The translations under genes were made by a program, and so were the position numbers. Of a DNA stretch of 64,000 nt, positions 25,342-33,225 are shown piece after piece. Source of the stretch: Bryobacter sp. (GTDB lineage Bacteria > Acidobacteriota > Terriglobia > Bryobacterales > Bryobacteraceae); contig JALHNH010000004.1 of NCBI GenBank assembly GCA_022843625.1, positions 266,640-330,639 on the forward strand. The letters are read 5' to 3'. The notes beneath the pieces were generated by a model. The model saw nothing but the letters and a program-made list of their open reading frames with translations. It searched no databases and was not told the DNA's origin. The number at the start of each line of letters is the position of its first letter. Within the stretch, counting starts at the first letter, position 1.

Positions 25342-26319
25342 TTAGTGACTAGTTCGATCTGGGAAGCCGATATACTGCACTTCTTCTTCCAGCATCAGAT
25401 CGAATTCGTTAAATACGAGCGACTTGAGAGAATCGATCAATTGGCAGACTTCGGCAGAAGTACCTGCTCCCGTGTTGTAGATCAGGTTGGCGTGGTAGGT
25501 GGCGACTTCAATGCCCCCAAGGGTCATTCCTTTGGATCCGATCTGTTCAAGAAACCAGGCAGACGGCACTTTACCGGCGCGCATGATTCCGGGCGGGAGT
25601 CGATTGAGGGCTTTTTCGGGTAGTTCGGCGACGAAGAGGTTTTTGAAGATGCTGCCAGCGCATTTCATCGTAGGCGGGAATTTTTCATTACGAGTGGTGA
25701 GAATCTCGTGTGCCGTCTGCCGGACCTCGATCGGATCGCCCGGAGGTAGTTGGATCGTAGCGTTTAGCAGAATCCAGTCTTTGTGGGATTTGAAGCCGCT
25801 GGTGCGGTAGGCGAAGCCGCATTCCGCGTTGGGTATTTCTCGAAACGACTCGCCATCATAAATCCGAACACTTTCGACGAAGTCCATAATGGTTTGCCCG
25901 TAGGCACCGGCATTGCCGTAGAGTGCGCCGCCGAGCCAACCTGGGATACCGGTCATGCGCTCCATGCCGGTTAGGGCGAGATTGGTGTGGAAGTCCACCA
26001 GATCCTGCCACATGACCCCTGATTCGGCGATCGTTTTGCCGTTCTTGCGGGTGATAGATTTGCCTGTGAAGCGCAAAACGATGCCGTCGAAGCCTTGGTC
26101 GGCAACGATCAGGTTGGAGCCGCCGCCGAGTGTGATGACCGGCCTGCCGGTCCCTTGCAACGTCGCCAAAACAGCAGGAAAAGCCTCCGCACTTGATACA
26201 TTTACGAAAAATCGGGCCGGTCCGCCGAGTCCAAAACGGGTGTGATTGCTCAGCGGCTCGTTCTCGCGGACCGAGATTTCTTTCGGGAACCGTTGCAGTA
26301 AATTGTGTATGCCCTGCAT
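25342..26319 (-). CDS. murB: UDP-N-acetylenolpyruvoylglucosamine reductase MurB
   Basis: 325 residues. FAD-binding motifs are VITLGGGSNLIVAD and GMERMTGIPGWLGGALYGNAGAYGQ. Catalytic region motifs are FAYRTSGFK and AGSIFKN, whose Ser is the proton donor equivalent. It makes UDP-MurNAc for peptidoglycan in the cytoplasm. It is divergent from the DUF2461 gene with only 11 bp between the two ATGs. Confidence 0.95.
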   Translation of the reverse strand: MQGIHNLLQRFPKEISVRENEPLSNHTRFGLGGPARFFVNVSSAEAFPAVLATLQGTGRPVITLGGGSNLIVADQGFDGIVLRFTGKSITRKNGKTIAESGVMWQDLVDFHTNLALTGMERMTGIPGWLGGALYGNAGAYGQTIMDFVESVRIYDGESFREIPNAECGFAYRTSGFKSHKDWILLNATIQLPPGDPIEVRQTAHEILTTRNEKFPPTMKCAGSIFKNLFVAELPEKALNRLPPGIMRAGKVPSAWFLEQIGSKGMTLGGIEVATYHANLIYNTGAGTSAEVCQLIDSLKSLVFNEFDLMLEEEVQYIGFPDRTSH

Positions 26320-26330
26320 CCTTAATTAGT

Positions 26331-27056
26331 ATGGCGCGCACCAAGGCAACGTTCCCCGGATTTCCAAAAGAAGCTTTGCAGTTTTTGCGAGGCATTGAGA
26401 AGAACAACAACAAACAGTGGTTTGACAAAAAGAAGGCAGAATACGAGACCAAGGTGAAGGAGCCAATGATGGCTCTCGTTGAGGCAATCAACGCCGAGAT
26501 GGTCAACTACGCCCCCAACTACATCACCGAGCCGAAGAAGGCAGTCTTTCGCATCCATCGGGATGTCCGCTTTGCCAAAGACAAGACTCCTTACAAAACC
26601 AACATCGCCGCTGGCTGGTACCGCCAAAATCTCAACAAGAACGAATCTGCCAGTTTCTACATGCACCTTAGCGCGAAGGAGCTCTTTGTAGGGGCCGGTA
26701 TCTACATGCCCCCACCCGAGCCGATGAAGCTGATGCGCAACCACATCGCAGAGCACCACCAGGAATTGCGCGAGATTCTGGCCGACAACCAGTTGCGCAA
26801 GTGGATGGGTGGCCTCCAGGGCGAATCGATGACGCGGATGCCGCTGGGCTTTCTCGGGGCGCATCCGGCAGAAGATCTGCTGCGGCGAAAGATGTACATT
26901 GTCTGGGTAGAGCTGCCTACGGATCTGGCCTATACGCCTGATTTGTTAGCCGATCTTTCGGCGCGCTTTGAAGCTGCAACTCCGTTTCTTGAATACCTCA
27001 ACCGCCCGCTGCAGGTGGCGGCACAGAAAGCCAAGACAGCTCAGTCCTTCTTGTAA
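26331..27056 (+). CDS. DUF2461 / TIGR02453 family protein
   Basis: 241 residues from the ATG at 26331 (MARTKATFPGFPKEAL). The family pattern is seen in NNKQWFDKKKAEYE, FRIHRDVRFAKDKTPYKTN and ELFVGAGIYMPPPE. Function is unknown across the family. An earlier in-frame start at 26193 lies inside murB on the other strand and is rejected. The 3' end overlaps the convergent amidohydrolase by 16 bp. Confidence 0.88.
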   Translation: MARTKATFPGFPKEALQFLRGIEKNNNKQWFDKKKAEYETKVKEPMMALVEAINAEMVNYAPNYITEPKKAVFRIHRDVRFAKDKTPYKTNIAAGWYRQNLNKNESASFYMHLSAKELFVGAGIYMPPPEPMKLMRNHIAEHHQELREILADNQLRKWMGGLQGESMTRMPLGFLGAHPAEDLLRRKMYIVWVELPTDLAYTPDLLADLSARFEAATPFLEYLNRPLQVAAQKAKTAQSFL

Positions 27057-28660
27057 ACTATGCGTCCGTCGACAATGGTCATCTCCACTTTGATCTGGTG
27101 GATATCTTGTGGTGGAACGGCAAAGGGGTCGTTGCTGAGTACAACGATATCGGCCAGCATGTTTTTTGCCAGACGGCCTTTCTCGTTTTCTTCAAAGCTC
27201 GCGTAGGCACCGCCTTGCGTGTAAGCCTTGAGTGCGAGTTCGAGCGAGACGCGCTGCTCTGGGAGCCAGCCTGTTTTGGGTTCGCCTTCAATCGTGCGGC
27301 GGTTCACGGCATTGTGCAGCCCCCGAATTGGGTTCAGGCTGATGCAGGCCGGCCAGTCGCTTGAGAATGTCAGCTTTGCCCCGGTTTTGGCGATGCTGGC
27401 CCAGGGGAATGCCAGCTCAAGACGCTTCTCGCCCACTGCTTTAGACCAAACCTCGACTGTGCTGGGATAAGCATGGATCGGTTGCATCACCGGCAGAACA
27501 CCGAGCGAGGTAAAGCGCGGCACGTCGTCCGGGTGGATCACTTCAATGTGTTCAATTCGGTGCCTGGAATCGCGCTTGCCGTTGAGTCTTGCGGCGTTCT
27601 CATATGCATCGAGGGCAAGCCGCACGGCGCGGTCTCCGATCGCATGCGTGTAGATCTGCCAGCCTGCGGCATCTGCCTGACGCACGGCCTCGCGATACTG
27701 GTCTGGCGGCATGGCAGTTGGCCCCGTGGAATTTGTGCCGTCCGAGTAGTTGTCGATCATTGCCGCTGTGTGGCTTTCGATCACGCCGTCGAGGAAGAAC
27801 TTCACCGCGCGAACCGCGAGCATCGGCGTGTTCTGGATTTTGGGCAGCGTCTTGAAGTCCGTCTTGGCGTTTGCACTGAGGGCGAGAGAGGTTCGCACGG
27901 TGAGTTTGTTTTGCTTCAGAAATTCGCTGTAGAGGTCGATTTCTTCCGCACCACGACTGGCATTTTGGATACTGGTAATGCCGAGCGAGGCGGCCAGCTT
28001 CAGGCCTTGGGCGAGCGCGGCGAGCTTTTCTTCACGGCTGGGCTTCGGCACATGCCGCGAGACCAGCGATTGTGCGCTCTCCTTCAAGACTCCAGTGGCT
28101 TTGCCGTCCTTGTCCCGCACCACCTCCCCGAAGCCCGTAAAGGGCGTGCTTTCCACCTCAGCAATGCGGAGCGCTTTCGAATTGGCCCAGGCCGTGTGGC
28201 CGTCATAGGCATCAAGGAAAACGGGCCGGTCGGGCACTACCGCATCGATGTCCTCGCGGGTGGGCATTCGCAGATTGGGAAAGCAGGTGTACTCCCAGCC
28301 GCCACCGGTAATCCAGGGGGCCTCGGGGTGTGCAGTTGCGTAGTCGCGAATCGCCTTCTGGATGGCCGGGAGGGTGCAGATGCCTGTGAGATCGACCTTG
28401 GATAGCCCAAGCGCGCCTTCGAGAAAGTGAATGTGGGCGTCATTGAAGCCCGGCATGGCGAAGCGGCCACGAAGGTCGATCGTCTGTTTTGTCTTCAGTT
28501 TTTCGGCCTCAGCCCCTAATGCAACAATGCGGCCGCGGCTGACGGCAATGGCTGTGGTGCGCGATTCAGCCGTCCAGATATTTCCGTTTCGCATTAGCAG
28601 GTCTACATTTTGGGCATAGGCGGCAATTGCGGTCAGCAGCACAAGTGCAAGGCATCTCAT
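27041..28660 (-). CDS. Secreted amidohydrolase (YtcJ-like)
   Basis: 539 residues. Signal peptide is about 1-16 (LTAIAAYA). The amidohydrolase-3 pattern follows: DLRGRFAMPGFNDAHIHF (metal-binding HxH), then ITGGGWEYTCFP, KFFLDGVIESHTAAM, IYTHAIGDRAVRLALDAY, RHRIEHIEVIHPDDVPR and TFSSDWPACISLNP. YtcJ-type enzymes hydrolyse N-acyl or imide substrates, and the physiological target is unclear. The signal peptide is unusual for the superfamily but frequent in Acidobacteria. Divergent from gatB by 37 bp. Confidence 0.88.
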   Translation of the reverse strand: MRCLALVLLTAIAAYAQNVDLLMRNGNIWTAESRTTAIAVSRGRIVALGAEAEKLKTKQTIDLRGRFAMPGFNDAHIHFLEGALGLSKVDLTGICTLPAIQKAIRDYATAHPEAPWITGGGWEYTCFPNLRMPTREDIDAVVPDRPVFLDAYDGHTAWANSKALRIAEVESTPFTGFGEVVRDKDGKATGVLKESAQSLVSRHVPKPSREEKLAALAQGLKLAASLGITSIQNASRGAEEIDLYSEFLKQNKLTVRTSLALSANAKTDFKTLPKIQNTPMLAVRAVKFFLDGVIESHTAAMIDNYSDGTNSTGPTAMPPDQYREAVRQADAAGWQIYTHAIGDRAVRLALDAYENAARLNGKRDSRHRIEHIEVIHPDDVPRFTSLGVLPVMQPIHAYPSTVEVWSKAVGEKRLELAFPWASIAKTGAKLTFSSDWPACISLNPIRGLHNAVNRRTIEGEPKTGWLPEQRVSLELALKAYTQGGAYASFEENEKGRLAKNMLADIVVLSNDPFAVPPQDIHQIKVEMTIVDGRIVYKKD

Positions 28661-28697
28661 AGCGGTTCAGATTAGCAGCTATGCCAGAATAAAGGCT

Positions 28698-30179
28698 ATG
28701 TCCACTGCTGATGTTGCGCTTCCGACGCCCGAACAGGTAGCAAAATATGAACCTGTGATTGGCCTCGAAGTGCATTGCCAACTGGCCACTAATACGAAGA
28801 TTTTTTGCGGCTGCCCAACCAGTTTCGGTGAAGACCCGAATTCGAACACCTGCCCTGTTTGTCTGGCGCTGCCAGGTGCGCTGCCGGTCCTGAGCCGCCA
28901 GGCCGTAGAGCTCGCCGTGCAGGGATCGCTTGCGCTGCATTGCGAGATCAGTCCAAAGTCGATTTTTGCTCGCAAAAACTACTTTTACCCGGATTTGCCC
29001 AAAGGCTACCAGATTTCGCAATTCGATCAGCCGCTGGCTGAACGTGGCTATGTTGACGTTGAAATCGAAGGGGTTGGCAAGCGCATCGGCGTCACGCGCG
29101 TGCACATGGAAGACGACGCCGGCAAGAGCTCCCACGACGGCTTCAAAGATTCCGAGAAGTACAGCTATGTTGATCTGAATCGTGCCGGAACTCCGCTGAT
29201 CGAAATCGTCAGCGAGCCCGATATGCGCAATTCAGACGAGGCCTACGCCTATCTGACCGAGATCAAGCAGGCCATGCAGTTTATAGGTGTGTCAACCTGC
29301 GACATGGAAAAAGGCCAACTGCGTTGTGATGCCAACGTGAGCGTTCGCCTGAAGGGGACCGAGAAGCTCGGCACTAAAGTAGAGATCAAGAATCTGAACA
29401 GCTTCCGCCACGTGAAGTTGGGGATTGAATACGAGATCCTGCGCCAGATTGGCCTGATCGAAGCTGGCCAGCGAGTACGGCAGCAAACCCGTTTGTTTAA
29501 TCCGGATTCGGGTGAAACGACGCTGATGCGCGACAAGGAAGAAGCGGCCGATTACCGGTACTTCCCCGAGCCCGATTTGTTACCCCTGGTGGTGACCGAA
29601 GAGTGGAAGAATGAGCTGGCCGCAAAGATGCCAGAACTCCCTGCAGATCGGCGGGCTCGCTTCATCAGCGCCTATGGTTTGAAGGAATACGACGCGAACG
29701 TTCTAACCCAGACGCGCGCGATGGCCGACTACTACGAGCGAGCAGCAAAGTCGTCTCCGGACCCCAAGATGGCTGCCAATTGGGTGATGGGAGACTTGAT
29801 GGGCCTGCTCAATAGCCTCGGCAAAGACATCGGCGAATCGCCAATTCCTCCCGAGAGTCTGGGCGAGCTCCTGGGCCTGATCCAGAGTGGCGAGCTCTCC
29901 GGCAAACTGGCCAAAGAAATCTTCCCCAAGATGTTCTCAGAAGGCCTCTCGCCCAAGTTCATCATGGAGCGCGATGGCCTGAAGCAAATTTCTGACACCG
30001 GTGCCCTCGACAAGATCATCGAAGAAGTGCTGGCAGCCAATCCCAAGCAGGTCGAGCAGTACAAGGGTGGCAAGACTACCGTCATTGGTTTCCTCGTCGG
30101 TGCGGTGATGAAGGCCAGCAAGGGCCAGGCCAATCCTGGCTCAGTCAATGAGATGTTGAAGGCAAAGCTGGACTCGTGA
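28698..30179 (+). CDS. gatB: Asp-tRNA(Asn)/Glu-tRNA(Gln) amidotransferase subunit B
   Basis: 493 residues. Hallmarks are EPVIGLEVHCQL, CGCPTSFGEDPNSNTCPVCLALPG with the zinc cysteines, YFYPDLPKGYQISQ, RAGTPLIEIVSEPD and ADYRYFPEPDLLPL, followed by the GatB/YqeY C-terminal tail. It works with GatA and GatC to amidate mischarged tRNAs; those genes are not in the window. The next gene starts with GTG overlapping its stop. Confidence 0.97.
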   Translation: MSTADVALPTPEQVAKYEPVIGLEVHCQLATNTKIFCGCPTSFGEDPNSNTCPVCLALPGALPVLSRQAVELAVQGSLALHCEISPKSIFARKNYFYPDLPKGYQISQFDQPLAERGYVDVEIEGVGKRIGVTRVHMEDDAGKSSHDGFKDSEKYSYVDLNRAGTPLIEIVSEPDMRNSDEAYAYLTEIKQAMQFIGVSTCDMEKGQLRCDANVSVRLKGTEKLGTKVEIKNLNSFRHVKLGIEYEILRQIGLIEAGQRVRQQTRLFNPDSGETTLMRDKEEAADYRYFPEPDLLPLVVTEEWKNELAAKMPELPADRRARFISAYGLKEYDANVLTQTRAMADYYERAAKSSPDPKMAANWVMGDLMGLLNSLGKDIGESPIPPESLGELLGLIQSGELSGKLAKEIFPKMFSEGLSPKFIMERDGLKQISDTGALDKIIEEVLAANPKQVEQYKGGKTTVIGFLVGAVMKASKGQANPGSVNEMLKAKLDS

Positions 30180-31252
30180 TTCGTTTCTTAACCCTGTTTG
30201 TTGTAACGTTTGCCGCTTATGCGCAGCCTGAAGTGCTGCCAATGCGTTTTGCTAACCTGCCAGCCTGTGCGGGACCCAGCGCAACACCAAGGCCAAAGGC
30301 GGAGGCGGACGGCAGCACTTTGCTGATGCGTGTGCAGGACCCTAGTGGTGCCGCGATCGAAATCTGGTGTGCCAAAGAAGCGGCGGGCTTCAACTATCAG
30401 TATCGGGTTGCCGGGCCGTCGGGGGCTTCTGTTTTGCTGGATCGATGCCAGTTGGCAGATGGGATCAATTCGGCGGGTGTAGAGCACGCAGGCCCGGTTG
30501 CCGAGGCCGCCTTGCCCAATGGTGGGCAATGGCTGCGAACCGCAGGAAAGCTCGTCCGCTTTTTGCATCACAATTGGGATTCCCGTGCTGGCCATCATAG
30601 CGTCTACGACTTTGGCCGCCAGCAGATAACCACTTATGCCACCATTGCCGCAAAAGACCCTGCTGGGCGTTGGGTACGTGCCTTTGTGGATGTAAACTCG
30701 ATGCCACTGCGCGAGATGACGCAAGCTGCCTCGATGGGGAAGAACCAGCCTGAGCGCATGTTTGACCCGAACCGCATCAGCTGCCTTACGGCTCTGGCCG
30801 ACGAAGGAATGCGCATTCACGATGAAGAAGTGAATGCTTTTGTTGGCCCGCAGCAGCCCGGGAAATTGACGGTGGCCTGGCCTGAATCTTCCCCGATCGG
30901 GAAGCTGGATTTTGACGCGTTGCGGCGGGAGTTGCGCCTGAAGTTGCTGCCCGGCACACGCAAAGCTATCGTATCGATTGCTTTCCCGCGGACGATGCTG
31001 GGTATGGGCAAAGAGTTGTCACACGTGCGCCTGGACGGGCGCTTTGTCTCCAGTGACGAGACGACCACTGCAACGCATAAATCGATTCGCTTTATCGTCG
31101 ATGAGCCGGTGAAAGAAGTGTTGCTGACTGAAAGTCAGGGTTTCCCCTTCTTTGCGGTGAGTGGCGTTGCACTCGTGGGCGCCATCATCATTGGCGGTGT
31201 GATTGGAATGTTGTTCCGCCGCAAGCTGCCGCCTGTACCCGACGAAGACTAA
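30176..31252 (+). CDS. Envelope protein with C-terminal membrane anchor, unrecognised
   Basis: 358 residues from a GTG at 30176 that overlaps the gatB stop (GTGA). Signal peptide is about 1-15 (IRFLTLFVVTFAAYA). The body has single Cys residues and short beta strands. A TM helix near the C-terminus (FFAVSGVALVGAIIIGG) is followed by a basic tail (RRKLPPVPDED). This predicts a periplasmic protein anchored in the inner membrane. No family recognised. It probably forms a unit with the DUF2959 lipoprotein 11 bp downstream. Confidence 0.75.
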   Translation: MIRFLTLFVVTFAAYAQPEVLPMRFANLPACAGPSATPRPKAEADGSTLLMRVQDPSGAAIEIWCAKEAAGFNYQYRVAGPSGASVLLDRCQLADGINSAGVEHAGPVAEAALPNGGQWLRTAGKLVRFLHHNWDSRAGHHSVYDFGRQQITTYATIAAKDPAGRWVRAFVDVNSMPLREMTQAASMGKNQPERMFDPNRISCLTALADEGMRIHDEEVNAFVGPQQPGKLTVAWPESSPIGKLDFDALRRELRLKLLPGTRKAIVSIAFPRTMLGMGKELSHVRLDGRFVSSDETTTATHKSIRFIVDEPVKEVLLTESQGFPFFAVSGVALVGAIIIGGVIGMLFRRKLPPVPDED

Positions 31253-31263
31253 ACTAGGGGCAG

Positions 31264-31911
31264 ATGCTCTTAAAGTCCCTACTGGCCCTGTTGCTCCTGC
31301 TGCTTACAAGTTGTTCGTCGCTCTACTACAACGCGATGGAAAAAATCGGCAAAGAAAAGCGCGACATCCTGGTGCAGCGCATTGTCGATGGCAAGAAGGA
31401 TCAGGAAGCCGCCAAGAAACAACTCAAGACCACGCTCGAAGCCTTTCAGGAACTCACCGGTTTTGAAGGTGGCAACCTCGAGAAGGTATATAAGAAACTG
31501 AACGGCGAATTCGTCGATTCCGAGAAGCGTGCGAAGGATTTGTCAGACCGCATCGCCAGTATCGATCAGGTTGCCGGAGATCTCTTTGCCGAATGGGACA
31601 AAGAGATCTCCGGGATGAAAGACAAAGGCCTTCGCACCCGCAGCCAGCAGATGTTGCGCGAGACCCGGGGCCGTCACCAGCAGTACCTCAAACGCATGCA
31701 ACAGACCGACAGAAAGATGCAGCCTGTGCTGCAGGGCTTTCGCGATCAGGTGCTCTTTCTTAAGCACAACCTCAACGCGAAAGCGATCGGCTCACTTAAG
31801 GCCACGGCCACAAAGATGGATGGTGAGGTTGGGGTGCTGATTCAGGACATTGAGGGCTCAATGCGCGAGGCCGATAGCTTCATTGATTCCCTCAAGACTA
31901 CGGAATCCTAA
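31264..31911 (+). CDS. DUF2959 family lipoprotein
   Basis: 215 residues. Lipobox is LLTSC (Cys17), then SSLYYNAMEKIGKEKRD, the DUF2959 start. The rest is nearly all helical with coiled-coil character (KKDQEAAKKQLKTTLEAF, MQQTDRKMQPVLQGFRDQV, FLKHNLNAKAIGSLK). Function is unknown. The sulfatase ATG follows the stop with no gap. Confidence 0.85.
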   Translation: MLLKSLLALLLLLLTSCSSLYYNAMEKIGKEKRDILVQRIVDGKKDQEAAKKQLKTTLEAFQELTGFEGGNLEKVYKKLNGEFVDSEKRAKDLSDRIASIDQVAGDLFAEWDKEISGMKDKGLRTRSQQMLRETRGRHQQYLKRMQQTDRKMQPVLQGFRDQVLFLKHNLNAKAIGSLKATATKMDGEVGVLIQDIEGSMREADSFIDSLKTTES

Positions 31912-33225
31912 ATGCTGCGCCGCAACTTTTTGGCCACTTCTACCGGGGCCCTGTTGGCTCAACCTCGCCGCAAGCCGAATTTCGTTGTGATTCTGGCTGA
32001 TGATTTGGGCTACGGCGAACTTGGCTTTCAGGGCCGTTCTGATTTCGCTACTCCGCATCTCGATTCTATTGCCAATAGCGGCGTAAGATTCACCAACGGA
32101 TATGTTTCCGCCCCCTTTTGTTGCCCCTCGCGCGCGGGCCTGATGACGGGCCGCTATCAAACGCGTTTTGGCCATGAGATGAACGTGGTGGGCAAACGGA
32201 ATCTTGACCCGAACATTGGCTTGCCCTCGACTGAGAGAACAATGGCCAATCACTTTCAGGAAGCCGGCTACCGCACCGGGCTGATTGGCAAGTGGCATCT
32301 TGGCGGGCATCCGATGAACCGCGGCTTCGATGAGTTTTATGGCTTTCTGCACGAGGGGCATTTCTACTACCCGCCGCCGTATAGAGGCGCTGTGACGCGG
32401 TTGCGCGAAAACGAGCCTCCTTACGATGACGATAACCCGCTGATGCGCGGCCGCAATGTTGTTGAGGAAAAGTCTTACCTCACCGATGCTCTGGGTAGAG
32501 AGGCAAGTTCGTTTATTGAGCGCAATGGTGAGAAGCCTTTTTTTCTATATCTGGCATTCAACGCGATTCATAGTCCGATGCAGGCACCGGTTGCTTTGAT
32601 GAACGAGTTTGAGGGATTGCGCGGAGAGCAGCGCAGGCTCTTTGCGGCCATGACCCGGTCTATGGACAACGCCACCGGTCGCGTGCTCGAAACCCTGCGG
32701 ACACGCGGCCTTGAGCAGGACACACTCGTGTTTTTCCTCAGTGACAACGGGGGCCCAACGGCCGAGCTGACGTCTTCAAACGCACCGCTGCGAGGAGGCA
32801 AAGGCCAGCTCTATGAAGGCGGCATTCGTGTCCCTTTTGCTTGCCAGTGGAAGGGGCGGATTGCTGCAGGCCGCGTGAGTCATGAGACGGTCAGTGCGCT
32901 CGACCTGCTGCCTACGGCCATGTCCGCAGCGGGCCTTACCCTGCCTACGAATTTTGACGGAGTCAATCTGATGCCGCATCTCGGCTATAGCGCAAAGCCT
33001 GTCGAGCGCAAGAGCTTGTTCTGGCGATATGGCCAGAATCTGGCGATGCGCAAGGGGCAGTGGAAGGTGGTCAAACAGCGTTCAAATGATTTCCAGCTTT
33101 TTGATCTGGCTAGTGACCCCGCCGAAACCACTGATTTGGCGGTACTCCGTGCTGATATGAAAAAGCAACTTCTCGCAGAACTCGAAGCCACCAATCGCGA
33201 GATGGCTGCTCCGCTCTGGGTTTAG
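31912..33225 (+). CDS. Sulfatase (arylsulfatase-type)
   Basis: 437 residues. N-terminal RRNFLATSTGALLA is a Tat-like signal. Metal motif is FVVILADDLGYGE. The formylglycine site is Cys70 in C-C-P-S-R (70-74), followed by AGLMTGR. Also seen are LIGKWHLGGH, LVFFLSDNGGPT and the C-terminal KVVKQRSNDFQLFDLASDPAETTDL. It cleaves sulfate esters, probably of polysaccharides outside the cytoplasm. Cys-type sulfatases need FGE or anSME maturation, and no such gene lies in the window. The stop abuts the convergent permease stop. Confidence 0.93.
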   Translation: MLRRNFLATSTGALLAQPRRKPNFVVILADDLGYGELGFQGRSDFATPHLDSIANSGVRFTNGYVSAPFCCPSRAGLMTGRYQTRFGHEMNVVGKRNLDPNIGLPSTERTMANHFQEAGYRTGLIGKWHLGGHPMNRGFDEFYGFLHEGHFYYPPPYRGAVTRLRENEPPYDDDNPLMRGRNVVEEKSYLTDALGREASSFIERNGEKPFFLYLAFNAIHSPMQAPVALMNEFEGLRGEQRRLFAAMTRSMDNATGRVLETLRTRGLEQDTLVFFLSDNGGPTAELTSSNAPLRGGKGQLYEGGIRVPFACQWKGRIAAGRVSHETVSALDLLPTAMSAAGLTLPTNFDGVNLMPHLGYSAKPVERKSLFWRYGQNLAMRKGQWKVVKQRSNDFQLFDLASDPAETTDLAVLRADMKKQLLAELEATNREMAAPLWV

